Positions 25,963 to 35,757 are shown, numbered from the stretch's first letter. The stretch: DNA of 64,000 nucleotides from Chitinophaga sp. HK235 (GCF_018255755.1 NZ_CP073766.1:6570501-6634500); one strand, 5' to 3'. Notes: generated by a model not told the origin, from the letters alone. Numbers and translations: made by a program.

Positions 25963-27039
25963 ATGTCTTACCTCTATAGTTATGTTGACCTGGACGAACA
26001 AATCATAGCTGCCGGCGGTGAACCCAAAGTGCTGGAAGCCTTATGGAACGGCAATGCCCATGATTGGCGTCTTTACCTGAACTTGTATGTTCAATCTCAA
26101 AACGGCCCGCTGGAAAAGCATTATTTAGGTGATATTATGCTGCCACCGGATTTCTGGGTCCCTGAGGGAGAAACGTCGCCCTGGCCGGAAACATTCCTGG
26201 CAAAGGAATGGGGAAAAATGGCCGTACAACAATATGGCCTCGAATTTTATTTCCCTTCCCCCGATTATCCGGAGTCGAACTGTCCGGCCTGGACCGAAAG
26301 GCAGCTGGGCATCCCTTGTGCAGACTGTGGTAAACTGATCATGCCTCACATATCCGAACACGTGTCAAAGGAAATATGCTACCACTGCTCTCTGAAAAGA
26401 AAAAACAAAGAAGCACTGCAGTCCGATGAACCGTTATACAATGTTGCACATCTGATAAAAATCGCCAATGGAACGCCGGAGTCGCTGTTCCCCGGACATT
26501 TCAATGAGTTTAAGGAACTGTTCCCGCCATTGTTGGAGGATATGGATACAACGGCCTGGGAAAATACCGACAACTGGACTGCAGCAGACCTGCCTTTAGC
26601 AGCAGTGTTGAAATGGAAGGAACAGCATAGCCAGGACATCCGGGATGAGTTGCAGCCCTTTCAAACTTACAAAGAGCCTTCCGTGCAGCTGGAGTTTGAA
26701 GGAACGAATTATTATTTTGATGATGCTGAACTCGAGTCATATGACCGGTTATATTACGTCATCATCGGATACAATATTATCGCAGAGGCCCTGGAAGAAA
26801 CTTCCACGTTCAGGCTCTGTTTCGGCAGGAACATTACTTACCGGGAAGATGCTTTTATGCATTTTGTCCGTAATGCAGGAGAAGGCCCAATCAGCATAGC
26901 TGCTGTCATTGACCATTACAAAGACATGTTATCTCCGGAAGAAACAACAGCTATCCTGCAACAACTGTCTCAGAAAGGTGCTCTGCTAATACAGAATGAT
27001 CACATTTCCGTTACGCAAATCGGGTCCTTTATTCCCTGA
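25963..27039 (+). CDS. Unrecognised protein with CxxC-x17-CxxC zinc-ribbon-like motif
   Basis: 358 residues, no signal peptide or membrane segment. I do not recognise the family. The most distinctive part is a four-cysteine motif near residues 120-145 (IPCADCGKLIMPHI, then EICYHCSLKRK), likely to bind zinc. The N-terminal half is rich in Trp and Pro. The C-terminal ~90 residues (GPISIAAVIDHYKDM, LSPEETTAILQQLSQKGALL) look like a small winged-helix-like module. It is transcribed alone, divergent from the response regulator and ending 3 bp from the converging permease gene. Confidence 0.75.
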   Translation: MSYLYSYVDLDEQIIAAGGEPKVLEALWNGNAHDWRLYLNLYVQSQNGPLEKHYLGDIMLPPDFWVPEGETSPWPETFLAKEWGKMAVQQYGLEFYFPSPDYPESNCPAWTERQLGIPCADCGKLIMPHISEHVSKEICYHCSLKRKNKEALQSDEPLYNVAHLIKIANGTPESLFPGHFNEFKELFPPLLEDMDTTAWENTDNWTAADLPLAAVLKWKEQHSQDIRDELQPFQTYKEPSVQLEFEGTNYYFDDAELESYDRLYYVIIGYNIIAEALEETSTFRLCFGRNITYREDAFMHFVRNAGEGPISIAAVIDHYKDMLSPEETTAILQQLSQKGALLIQNDHISVTQIGSFIP

Positions 27040-27042
27040 TAG

Positions 27043-29439
27043 TTACTCTGATTTCAGTGACTGCACCGGATTGGCCAGTGCCGCCCTGATCGTCTGAAAG
27101 CTAATGGTGATCAGGGCTATCAGCAACGTCAGCAATCCTGACGCACAGAATATCCACCCGGAGATCGTTGTACGGTAAGCGAAATTGTCCAGCCAGTGGT
27201 TCATCACCACCCAGGTGAGTGGTGTGGAAATTACGGTGGCGATGAGTATCAGATAAATAAAATCTTTGGAAAGAAGCCCGGTGATATGTGCCGCGGAAGC
27301 CCCCAGCACCTTGCGGATACCGATTTCCTTGGTACGTTTGGTGATACTGAAAGCGGTTAGCCCCAGAATGCCCAGACAGGTGATAAACAAGGTAAAGAAA
27401 GAAAATATCTCCACGATCTTACCAAATTGTTGATCTCCTTTATACTGTTGGTTGTACAGGTCATCGAGGAAGCGGTATTCAAAAGGATAGCCGGGATGCT
27501 GCTGTTCCCATACACGCCTGATCTGTGCTACGGTAGCAGGCATATCAGCCGTTTTAACTTTTATGGAATAAAAAAGCCCTGATTCCTGGTACCAGTGTAT
27601 CATGGGGCGTAGTGCGTCTTTGAGTGATTGTTGGTGGTAATCTTCTGTTACACCTACAATGGTGGAGTATTTCTTTTCCCTGGAGAAGGGCATAGATAAC
27701 TTACCGCCGATGGCCGCTTCTGGGCTGCTGAAACCCAGCAGCCGGGCTGCCTCTTTGTTGATCACCGCATCGCCACCATTAGTGCTGCCAGCTATAAAAT
27801 TGCGTCCGGCTGCCATTTTGATACTCATAGTTGGAACAAAGCCGGCATCAATGCCGTACATGTAGAAGTTGTATCCCTGGCCGGTATTGGAGCCATACTG
27901 ACTGATACCGATGGTTGTACTGAGCATGTTGAGTTCTATACCCGGAATAGCCGTGGAAACTGACACCTGTTGTACCTGCGGCAGCTGCAACAGCGCATTT
28001 TTAAAGGCCACTGCTTCCTTTTGCAGGATACTATCCTGTTCATTGTAAGTACCAATAACCTCCAATACCTGTTCGGTATGAAGGCCGATTGACTGGCTGC
28101 GGAGATAAGCCAGTTGCCGGTATACGATCAGTGAAGCAGAAAGCACCACCAACGCTGCAGTAAACTGCCCGGTCACCAGTGCCTTTCTGAATATAACGCC
28201 TTTAACAGTCCCGGTAAAGGTACGTTTGGTAACACTCACCGGCTGAACACCCGACAATACCACCGCCGGATAAATACCGGAAAGCAGACAGTTGAGTACA
28301 AACAAACCCGCGACCATTGCCCAAAACAGCGGATCAGTGAAAAATCCGGTATCTGCAGATCTGTCTGCCAGATTGTAATAAAGAGGTAAAAACAAGTTGA
28401 TCAATACGAGGGCGCAGCCCATAGCCAGCAGGTTGATCATCACGGTTTCGATCATAAACTGCCCTACCAGCATTCCCCTGGAGGAACCTAAAGCCTTGCG
28501 CATACCGGTTTCCCTTACTCTTTCGGAAGAACGGGCGGTAGTCAGATTGATATAGTTAACAGAACCTATCAGAAGAATAAGCAGGGCCGTTACCAGTAGA
28601 AAACGAACCGTCTTAATATCACCGTTGGTTTCAGGTTCAAAGGTTTTATGCGAGAACAGATGAATGTCCTTGATAGGTTGGGCCGTGAAAATGTTCTCTT
28701 TTATTTTTTCCCTGGATAGTTTCTTCAGTTTTTCATTGAGTGTAATAAGGCTGCTGTGGGGCATCAGCTGCACATAGGTGTAGGTATTGTTGCCTTGCCA
28801 GGAGTCGAGATCGGCGTTGATGGTGGTGGGCAATGATGCATAGGAGAAGAGCACATTGATTTTCAGGTGGGTATTTTCAGGCAGATCGTGAATGATACCG
28901 CTGATGGTAAATACCTTGTTTTGGGTTTGCAGGGTCCGGCCTTTTACATCGGTCCGGCCAAAGAGCTTTCTGGCGGAGGATTCGGTGAGCACTACCTGAA
29001 AAGGGCTGCTCAGGGCAGTGGCCGGATCTCCGTCAATAAACCGGTAATTAAAAATGCTGAATATGGAAGGATCGGCGGCATAGAGCCGGTTTATCCGGAT
29101 AACTTTATTTCCCTGTCTGATCTCCTGGAACTCTCCCATAGATTGCAGGCGCGCATAATCTTTCACTTCCGGCATGTCTTTTTTCATCATCGGTCCCAGC
29201 GGATAGTGGGTTTCACAGTCCGTTACCACAAATTCGGCGCCCTTGTACCGATCAATGGTTACCCGGTATATATCATCTGCATGGGTATAAAAATTTTCGT
29301 AGCTGTATTCAAACCTTACGTAGTGAATAATCAGCAGAAACGCTGCGGTGGCCAGTGCCAGCCCTAGTACATTGATCAGGGTGTAAAACCGGTTTTTGTT
29401 CAGGTTTCGCCAGGCAATTTTCAGGTAGTTGAGCAGCAT
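27043..29439 (-). CDS. MacB/FtsX-type ABC transporter permease
   Basis: About 798 residues in the duplicated Bacteroidota layout: N-terminal helix (NVLGLALATAAFLLIIHYVR), a MacB-like periplasmic domain, three membrane helices, and a second copy of the same arrangement ending with the FtsX domain (TKRTKEIGIRKVLGASAAHI). ATG 29439 (MLLNYLKIAWRNLNKNRFYT) is the usual start of this family; the upstream ATG adds 15 unrelated residues. No ATPase gene is adjacent, which is common for this group; a MacB-type ATPase must come from elsewhere. It probably exports or acts on envelope substrates. Confidence 0.92.
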   Translation of the reverse strand: MLLNYLKIAWRNLNKNRFYTLINVLGLALATAAFLLIIHYVRFEYSYENFYTHADDIYRVTIDRYKGAEFVVTDCETHYPLGPMMKKDMPEVKDYARLQSMGEFQEIRQGNKVIRINRLYAADPSIFSIFNYRFIDGDPATALSSPFQVVLTESSARKLFGRTDVKGRTLQTQNKVFTISGIIHDLPENTHLKINVLFSYASLPTTINADLDSWQGNNTYTYVQLMPHSSLITLNEKLKKLSREKIKENIFTAQPIKDIHLFSHKTFEPETNGDIKTVRFLLVTALLILLIGSVNYINLTTARSSERVRETGMRKALGSSRGMLVGQFMIETVMINLLAMGCALVLINLFLPLYYNLADRSADTGFFTDPLFWAMVAGLFVLNCLLSGIYPAVVLSGVQPVSVTKRTFTGTVKGVIFRKALVTGQFTAALVVLSASLIVYRQLAYLRSQSIGLHTEQVLEVIGTYNEQDSILQKEAVAFKNALLQLPQVQQVSVSTAIPGIELNMLSTTIGISQYGSNTGQGYNFYMYGIDAGFVPTMSIKMAAGRNFIAGSTNGGDAVINKEAARLLGFSSPEAAIGGKLSMPFSREKKYSTIVGVTEDYHQQSLKDALRPMIHWYQESGLFYSIKVKTADMPATVAQIRRVWEQQHPGYPFEYRFLDDLYNQQYKGDQQFGKIVEIFSFFTLFITCLGILGLTAFSITKRTKEIGIRKVLGASAAHITGLLSKDFIYLILIATVISTPLTWVVMNHWLDNFAYRTTISGWIFCASGLLTLLIALITISFQTIRAALANPVQSLKSE

Positions 29440-29605
29440 AACAGGGTAATTGGTCGGAATGGGAATATACAATAACATTGCCACCTGTTAAAGTGCCTGT
29501 ATTACAGGGCTGGAACCGAAACCGGTGTTCGTATATGGACAGCCGTTTGTCCGGAAACGAACGGGGGAAATGTTTCGGTGTATTAAATTTTTTTATATTG
29601 AGTGC

Positions 29606-30385
29606 ATGAATTCAATCTTATCCCAAGTACCTGTGCTGCGTCCTTTTGTTTTGTCTGGTGGTGGTGCCCGCGGTTATGCCCACCTGGGTGTATTAAAAGC
29701 CTTTGCCGAAAAACAGATTTTTCCCGAAGCTATTGCAGCCACCAGTGCTGGTTCTATCGCTGCGGCCTTCATCTGCGATGGTTATCAGACCGATGAGGTG
29801 AGAACGATCTTTCAGCAACATAAGCTGGGACTATCTATGGAATGGAAAAACTGGCGTTCCGGTTTTTTGTCGTTGAAGAAGGTAGAACAGGTGCTGCAGA
29901 AAACGCTGCGGCATACTACTTTCGAATCGCTGCCGCTTCCCTTGTATATTACGGCTACCAATTTTGTCACAGGTGAACAGGCTATTTTCAACAGCGGTCC
30001 GTTGATACCGGCTATCCTGGCGGCATCTTCCATTCCGTTGCTGTTTCAGCCGGTGGATATTGAAGGAGTGGCTTATGTGGACGGCGGACTTTCCGGCAAT
30101 CTGCCGGTAGAGCCTTTGCTGCATCAATACAAAGATGTGATTGGGGTACACGTCAATCCGCTTACACCTTATGATCCGGCAGGTGGGTTTATGGCCAATG
30201 TAGAGCGGACCTTGCACATGGCTATCCGGGAGCCGGTACAGAAAAGTAAAATGTTGTGCAGCTATTTCGTAGAGCCGGCAGGGTTAGGAAAGTTCGGTAT
30301 GTTCGACTTCGGAAAATTCGATGCTATCTATACTACCGGTCTCGAATATACGAGGAAACGGCTGGAAGAGGTTCCGTTTGTATAG
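29606..30385 (+). CDS. Patatin-like phospholipase
   Basis: 259 residues, cytoplasmic lipid acyl hydrolase of the patatin/RssA type. The oxyanion loop is VLSGGGARGYAHLGVL, the nucleophile elbow is ATSAGSIAAAF (Ser of G-x-S-x-G), and the catalytic Asp lies in YVDGGLSGNLPV. ATG 29606 is chosen; an upstream GTG start at 29525 would add 27 residues without family similarity. It is divergent from the ABC permease and converges on the SRPBCC gene through a hairpin. Confidence 0.93.
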   Translation: MNSILSQVPVLRPFVLSGGGARGYAHLGVLKAFAEKQIFPEAIAATSAGSIAAAFICDGYQTDEVRTIFQQHKLGLSMEWKNWRSGFLSLKKVEQVLQKTLRHTTFESLPLPLYITATNFVTGEQAIFNSGPLIPAILAASSIPLLFQPVDIEGVAYVDGGLSGNLPVEPLLHQYKDVIGVHVNPLTPYDPAGGFMANVERTLHMAIREPVQKSKMLCSYFVEPAGLGKFGMFDFGKFDAIYTTGLEYTRKRLEEVPFV

Positions 30386-30386
30386 T

Positions 30387-30426
30387 CATGTCCGGAATGC
30401 AGCAGCAACAGTGCATTCCGGACATG
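30387..30426. terminator. Bidirectional hairpin between convergent genes
   Basis: A perfect 14-bp stem CATGTCCGGAATGC with its complement and a 12-nt loop fills the gap between the patatin and SRPBCC stop codons. No long T tract on either side. Confidence 0.6.
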
Positions 30427-30431
30427 GGCCA

Positions 30432-30857
30432 TTAATTTGCTTCGGTATATTTACGGAAGTTATCCAGGATAGCCTGCCAGCCGCCGCGTTGCATTTCCAG
30501 CGGATTGGTATCTTCCGGATCAAATGTTTCCACTACTTTGGTGTTGTCACCTTCTGCGCTGAAAGTGATTTTTACCTTTCTGTTGTCAGTAAGGGCGTAT
30601 TCGATCAGTTCATGTTCTTTTACATCGGTATATACACCGCCGAAATCGAAGCTGAAGCTACCGTCTCTGGCAGCCATGGTAGTGCTGAATTTACCACCGG
30701 TACGAACATCATTTTGTGCTTCCGGTGCATGCCATTCTGGTGTCGCAAAGCACCATTGGGTAATATGCTCTGGTGCGGTCCAGTATTCCCATACTTTTTC
30801 TACAGGCGCATGAATAGTGCTTTCTACGGAGATGGTGTTTTTGTTTTCGGTAGACAT
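30432..30857 (-). CDS. SRPBCC/AHSA1-family protein
   Basis: About 141 residues with the AHSA1/START-like helix-grip fold: TISVESTIHAPVEKVWEYWT at the start, then a central WHAPEAQNDVRTGGKF and a C-terminal GGWQAILDNFRKYTEA helix. It matches the activator-of-Hsp90-like SRPBCC group, which binds small hydrophobic ligands; the function is not predictable. ATG 30857 is preferred to the upstream in-frame start at 30890. A TAAGTTTG -7 box (30888-30895) lies upstream. Confidence 0.88.
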   Translation of the reverse strand: MSTENKNTISVESTIHAPVEKVWEYWTAPEHITQWCFATPEWHAPEAQNDVRTGGKFSTTMAARDGSFSFDFGGVYTDVKEHELIEYALTDNRKVKITFSAEGDNTKVVETFDPEDTNPLEMQRGGWQAILDNFRKYTEAN

Positions 30858-30967
30858 ATGTATAGAGTTTAATTGTTTTCGATAATGCAAACTTACAGCG
30901 CTTCCTTTGTATACATCGTGTGTGAAAACGACAAATGAGAGGCGTTTTCCGCCATATAAAAAAATAA

Positions 30968-30988
30968 GGGGCGGTAGAAAACCGCCCC
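30968..30988 (-). terminator. Rho-independent terminator of the SusC/SusD operon
   Basis: A GC-rich 8-bp stem GGGGCGGT with its complement and a 5-nt loop, followed on the minus strand by TTATTTTTTT, downstream of the SusD stop. Confidence 0.85.
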
Positions 30989-31046
30989 CGTCATATTCCT
31001 ATTTCTGTTAATAAAGCCCCATTTTTCGATTACGTCCGTTGATCGC

Positions 31047-32480
31047 TTACCAACCCTTGTTGTTGGGTTTAATGTTTGGATTACTCAATACTTCTGACTG
31101 CGGGATAGGCAGGTAGTAATACAGTGCGGAAGGTAACAGGTCTGTCTGTGTATCTCCGGATTGCAGGTCTGCTTCATCCCTTTGTATAGGTAATCCCAGT
31201 CTTTTCAGGTCGTAGTACCGGTGCCCTTCAAAGGGCAGTTCCCGGAATCTTTCCACCAGTATGTCGTTCAGTAATTTTTTAGAATCGGTGTAGGTTTGTG
31301 TTTCGTATCCCTTGATACGGGCGAGGCGCAGCGTATTCAGGTCTTCTGTCGCTTCCGCCAGGCGGCTCAGGTGTTGATATGCTTCCGCGCGGATGAGGTA
31401 CATTTCTGATACGCGGAATACTTTCACATCGTTGCGGTTTTCAGCGCCTTCTGCACCTGCATATTTTTTTACGACATCTGCCAGCTGTCCATCTGCGGCC
31501 AGTGCAGCATCGTTGTCAAAATAGCTGTTGTAGCGGATGTCGTTCTCTTCATCGTAAGCCTGTAACAGTTTAGTGGAAGGAGCGAAGTATACGATGCCGA
31601 TGCCGGCGTTTTTCCAGATATCGCCGGGGCGCAGTTCACTGAGGTTGGTACGTTTGAGTTTGAAGATTATTTCCGCATTGCTCGCGTCTGTCCAGATAGC
31701 CGGGAATTCAGCGCGGCTGGCAAGGTGGAACTTACCAATGGCTTTGGTGGCGTTTTCTGCGGCCGCTGTCCAGTTGCCGGTGTATAATGCTACGCGTGCC
31801 TGCAGTGCATAAACGGCCTGAATGCCCATGCGTGTCACGTCTTCGCTATCACCTGTGAGGGTGGTGGCTGCATCGAGGTCTTTGTGCAGTTGCTGAAAAA
31901 ACTCAGCTGCAGTGGGCCTGGCCGGCTTGTTGTCGATGTCAGGGCTGGTTACGTAAGGCACTGCGGGCGCATCGGCCTGGTATACACCGGCGTAACTGAA
32001 ATTGCGGTACAGCTCAAAGTGTTCAAATGCGCGGATGGCAAGCAATTCACCACGCAGTTGTTGTTGCTGCTGTTTTTCTGTATCGTTGTGAACAGGCACT
32101 TTGTCCAATCCTTCCAGGACACGGTTCACGCGGTTGATCACCTGGTACGCATTGGTCCAGGGGGCGGCGATTTCAGTATCACCACCGGCAAACGACCATC
32201 TGAACAGGTTTTGGGCGGAGCCGTTCACACCGGCATTCTTTAATCCTATCCTGCATTCGTCTGCCATCACGGATCCGATGCGTAAGGTGGATTCCGGTTG
32301 CCAGCCGGCGTAAACGCCGAGTACGGCGCGGTTGACAGTTGTCAGTGAATTGAAGATTTCATTACCATCTACCTGGTCGGTAGGTTTCACATCCAGCATC
32401 TTATTGCAGGAGGTGGAGTAGAGCGTGAAAGTGGCGGCAGTGCAAATAGTCACTGCCTTTTTTATGATGGAATAAGTCAT
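31047..32480 (-). CDS. SusD/RagB nutrient-binding outer-membrane lipoprotein
   Basis: 477 residues. A lipoprotein signal (AATFTLYSTSC) precedes the SusD-type TPR-like helical body with LAIRAFEHFELYRNFSYAG and a C-terminal VERFRELPFEGHRYYDLKRL motif. It binds extracellular substrate and forms the lid on the SusC barrel. It follows the SusC gene by 14 bp in one operon and precedes a terminator. No glycoside hydrolase adjoins it, so the substrate (glycan, peptide or other) is unknown. Confidence 0.95.
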   Translation of the reverse strand: MTYSIIKKAVTICTAATFTLYSTSCNKMLDVKPTDQVDGNEIFNSLTTVNRAVLGVYAGWQPESTLRIGSVMADECRIGLKNAGVNGSAQNLFRWSFAGGDTEIAAPWTNAYQVINRVNRVLEGLDKVPVHNDTEKQQQQQLRGELLAIRAFEHFELYRNFSYAGVYQADAPAVPYVTSPDIDNKPARPTAAEFFQQLHKDLDAATTLTGDSEDVTRMGIQAVYALQARVALYTGNWTAAAENATKAIGKFHLASRAEFPAIWTDASNAEIIFKLKRTNLSELRPGDIWKNAGIGIVYFAPSTKLLQAYDEENDIRYNSYFDNDAALAADGQLADVVKKYAGAEGAENRNDVKVFRVSEMYLIRAEAYQHLSRLAEATEDLNTLRLARIKGYETQTYTDSKKLLNDILVERFRELPFEGHRYYDLKRLGLPIQRDEADLQSGDTQTDLLPSALYYYLPIPQSEVLSNPNIKPNNKGW

Positions 32481-32494
32481 ATACATTTCAGGTT

Positions 32495-35400
32495 TTAGAA
32501 GGTTACATTGATACCACCGGTAATGGTGCGGGGCATTGGGTATTCGTATTGCGCGATATCGTTGGCATCTTCCGGATCAAAGCCACGCCATTTCATGACA
32601 GACAGCAGGTTCTGGCCGCTGGCAAACACTTTAACATTGCGGATGGCGCCGGTCATGCGTGCAGGGATGGGCACATTGTATCCGAGGGTGATATTGCGCA
32701 ACTTCACATAATCTGCGCTGGTCACATTTCTGGAAGTAAAATAAGTGGGATACTGTGCGCCGGGATACTGGCTGATGTCACCGGGTTTCTGCCATATGCT
32801 GAGCATGTCTTTAGACTGGCTGTACTGGCGGTAGTTGGGACTGCCGGAGTGAGCATACAGATCGGGATAGTTGAGACGTGACATGCCATGAATAAAGCTC
32901 ACCAGCATAGACAGGTCGAAACGTTTGTAACGGATACTCATCGTGGCACCACCGATCAGTGGCGGATCGTAGGTGGCTTTCATCGGTACGGCATCATCGG
33001 GATTGTAGGTGTTGGTTTCTTTTCCTTCTTTATCCAGATAGATCGGTGCACCTGTCTGCGGATCTACTCCTTTCCAGCGTACGGCGTAGAAGCTGCCCAG
33101 CGGACGGCCTACCATGTTCATAGTGGCCTCGTCGGCAAAGATCTGTTCTTCTCCGCCCAGGCTCAGAATTTTGTTTTTGTTGTAGGCCAGATTAACGCCC
33201 AGGGTAAGGGAGAAGTCTCTGTTTTTGATAGCATCACCTTCCAGCATCAGCTCTATACCGCGGTTACGCACCTTGCCTGCATTGGCTGCTATCGTAGCAA
33301 AGCCGGTAGTGATGGAGAGGTTACGGTTTACAAACAAACCTTCTGTAACACGGTTGTACACATCTATTTCACCACGCAGCCTGTTGCGGAAGAAACCGAA
33401 CTCCAGACCTACGTCGCCGATACGGTTCATCTCCCAGTTGTAGGCAGGGGTGCCGGGTGTAATAGGAACCAGTGTTTTATTACCGTTGTAGTCAGCGGGG
33501 CTGTATAAAGTCCTGAAACCATAGTCGCTGGTAAAGCCACCAGCATTGCCGGTAAGGCCGTAGCTGGCTCTCAGGCGCAGGGTGCTGAAGGCATGTACTT
33601 CTTTCATAAAATCTTCTGCCAGGATGTTCCAGTTGCCGCCAAAGGCGTAGAAGAATTTGTAACGGTTGTTGGCTGGCACCTGGGAAGACCCGTCGCGGCG
33701 CAGGCTGGCGGAAAACGTATATTTGTCACCGTAGGAATAACGGAACAGCCCAATCTGTGATACCAGTAATCGGTTGGGCGTTGTTTGTCCGCTGAGGGTG
33801 GGGATAAAGTTGTTGTCCGGTGTGCCGGGTGTAATACCAGCAGGGGTACCGGGCAGTTCTGAAACAAGTCCATAACCCGTGTAGCCGAAACCGTTACCTT
33901 TGATTTTATTGATTTCGGATAACAGGTTGGCTTCTATTTCATGGTTTTTACCCCATTGTTTGTTATAGCGTAATCCGCCGGTGGCCACGAGTCCCAGCCG
34001 GTTGTTCAGTCCTCTCTGATAAGAGCCCTGGTTGCCGTTGCTCACCAGTTTACCATACCAGGAATCAGGCGTAAGGTATTCAGTGGTGTTGTTCTGCTGG
34101 AAGTCCATGCCAACAGTACCGGTTAACTGAAATTCTTTGCTGAGGTCTACTGTTTCATTCAAAGACATTACGCCTTTTATCTGGTTATCTTTTTTCAGAC
34201 TGTTGGCATAGGCGTCGAGTGCATTGGCACCGTAGCGGCCGGAGCCTGGCTTGCCATAAGGCGATTCATAGGGTAATGCATAGTACAAGGCTGCAATAGG
34301 ATTTTTTTCGGTGATACCACCGCCACCAACAGCTGCGCCTCCTTCTTCTGCTACACCTTCATCCTGTATGTATTTGATGGTAGCGGTGGAGATACCGACG
34401 TTCAGCGTGGTTTTAAATCTGCCGCTGCGGTTTTGTATGTTGCCGCGCAGGCTGTAACGCTCCAGGCCTGAATTAAGTGCAATGCCTTGCTGATTGAAAT
34501 AACCACCGGACAGATAGAAAGTTGTTTTTTCATTACCACCGGAAACATTCAGGGAATGTGTCTGGATGCGACCCTGGCGTAACAGGTGTTTGCGCCAGTC
34601 GGTGTTGATCTGCCGGAGGCTGTCGAGGTATTGGGTGCCAAAGGCAAAGTCTTCTGCTGTTTTAGGTACCAGCGCGCCGTTCACCAGTTTGTTGGGATTG
34701 TTTTTGGAATAAGCCCATCCCGGCATGCTAGGGTCTTGCAGTATTTCTTCAAACTGCAGCCGCTGATCGGTGTTCATCATATCCCATTTAGAGCTGTTGA
34801 GGTTGGAAACACCGTACTGGCCGCGGTAGTTGACCCGCACTTTTCCATCTTCCCAGGCTTTTCCTTTTTTGGTGGTGATGACGATTACGCCATTGGCGGC
34901 TCTGGAGCCGTATTGTGCGGTGGCAGCTGCATCTTTTAATACGTGTATGGTTTCAAAGTCTTCCGCGTTGAGGGCAGCGAAAGAATTGTTGGCTACGGGC
35001 ACACCATCTACCACATATAAAGGGTTGACATCTCCGTTGATAGAGCCGAGGCCGCGGATAGATACCCTGCCCGCTTCGCCAGGTTGACCGGTAGGGGTGC
35101 CAACATATAACCCAGGTGCACGTCCCTGTAGCATCACATCGAAAGAGGCTACCGGTGCCTGTGTGGTCACGGCAGCAGGTAGACTGGTGACAGCGCCGGT
35201 GGTGCGGGATTTGCTTTGCTGGGTGTAACCGGTGATCACTACTCCTGTAAGCGCCTGTGATGCGGAAGAAAGAGATATATCCATTACATCGCTGCCGGAG
35301 ATGGCTTTCACGGATAGGTCACTGTAACCAATATACGAAAACCGGAGATTGTTTTTTCCTCCCGGCATCATAATGGTATAATGGCCGTTGGCATCTGTTA

Positions 35401-35560
35401 CCACGCCATTGGGAGTGCCTGGCACAGACACGCTCACACCGATCAATGGCTGCTGCGTGAGCGAGTCTATGACCGTACCTTTAATGGTCCGTTGCTGGGC
35501 CATACCGGTAATGGATACCACCAGCAGGACTACAAACAAGAAAATAGATTTGATCTGCAT
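32495..35560 (-). CDS. SusC/RagA TonB-dependent receptor without STN domain
   Basis: 1021 residues. Signal peptide (IFLFVVLLVVSITGMAQQ), carboxypeptidase-regulatory-like domain (GTVIDSLTQQPLIGVSVSV, VVTDANGHYTI), the ITGYTQQSKS link, plug (PLYVVDGVPVANNS, IHVLKDAAATAQYG) and a full beta-barrel ending in an aromatic residue (TGGINVTF). It lacks the N-terminal STN domain seen in the other two SusC proteins of this window. That agrees with the absence of a nearby sigma/FecR pair and the presence of a two-component system 220 bp upstream. Its promoter carries 11-nt-phased repeats. Confidence 0.96.
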   Translation of the reverse strand: MQIKSIFLFVVLLVVSITGMAQQRTIKGTVIDSLTQQPLIGVSVSVPGTPNGVVTDANGHYTIMMPGGKNNLRFSYIGYSDLSVKAISGSDVMDISLSSASQALTGVVITGYTQQSKSRTTGAVTSLPAAVTTQAPVASFDVMLQGRAPGLYVGTPTGQPGEAGRVSIRGLGSINGDVNPLYVVDGVPVANNSFAALNAEDFETIHVLKDAAATAQYGSRAANGVIVITTKKGKAWEDGKVRVNYRGQYGVSNLNSSKWDMMNTDQRLQFEEILQDPSMPGWAYSKNNPNKLVNGALVPKTAEDFAFGTQYLDSLRQINTDWRKHLLRQGRIQTHSLNVSGGNEKTTFYLSGGYFNQQGIALNSGLERYSLRGNIQNRSGRFKTTLNVGISTATIKYIQDEGVAEEGGAAVGGGGITEKNPIAALYYALPYESPYGKPGSGRYGANALDAYANSLKKDNQIKGVMSLNETVDLSKEFQLTGTVGMDFQQNNTTEYLTPDSWYGKLVSNGNQGSYQRGLNNRLGLVATGGLRYNKQWGKNHEIEANLLSEINKIKGNGFGYTGYGLVSELPGTPAGITPGTPDNNFIPTLSGQTTPNRLLVSQIGLFRYSYGDKYTFSASLRRDGSSQVPANNRYKFFYAFGGNWNILAEDFMKEVHAFSTLRLRASYGLTGNAGGFTSDYGFRTLYSPADYNGNKTLVPITPGTPAYNWEMNRIGDVGLEFGFFRNRLRGEIDVYNRVTEGLFVNRNLSITTGFATIAANAGKVRNRGIELMLEGDAIKNRDFSLTLGVNLAYNKNKILSLGGEEQIFADEATMNMVGRPLGSFYAVRWKGVDPQTGAPIYLDKEGKETNTYNPDDAVPMKATYDPPLIGGATMSIRYKRFDLSMLVSFIHGMSRLNYPDLYAHSGSPNYRQYSQSKDMLSIWQKPGDISQYPGAQYPTYFTSRNVTSADYVKLRNITLGYNVPIPARMTGAIRNVKVFASGQNLLSVMKWRGFDPEDANDIAQYEYPMPRTITGGINVTF

Positions 35561-35609
35561 AATTAATCGTGTAATTAATAAGTAAGAGATAGGCTGTTGA
35601 ATACGAATG

Positions 35610-35692
35610 CAAAACTAGCTGCACCACATTAGAGGGGAATTAAGATCAGGCGCGGAAACCGTTAGAAAGCCATTAGGAAATTTTAATGTGGG
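35610..35692 (-). promoter_or_regulatory. SusC/SusD promoter with 11-nt-phased repeats
   Basis: Minus-strand -7 box TAGTTTTG (35610-35617), exactly 9 nt, then 11-nt units that on the plus strand begin CATTAGA (35627), AATTAAG (35638), GGCGCGG (35649, not matching), CGTTAGA (35660) and CATTAGG (35671). A 7-bp inverted pair CCACATT (35624-35630) and AATGTGG (35685-35691) brackets the array. The arrangement is the same as at 23725-23807: the same -7 sequence, the same 9-nt gap, the same 11-nt phase and a proximal unit containing ATTAG. The likely regulator is the adjacent OmpR-type protein (inference). Confidence 0.58.
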
Positions 35693-35718
35693 AAAAGTTT
35701 GGAATTGTAATAAACATG

Positions 35719-35757
35719 CGAAGACCCTGGCGTATTTTATAGTAGCCAGGGTCTTCG
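35719..35757 (-). terminator. Hairpin terminator after the second kinase gene
   Basis: A perfect 13-bp stem CGAAGACCCTGGC with its complement and a 13-nt loop lies between the histidine kinase stop and the SusC promoter. The trailing T tract is weak. Confidence 0.65.
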
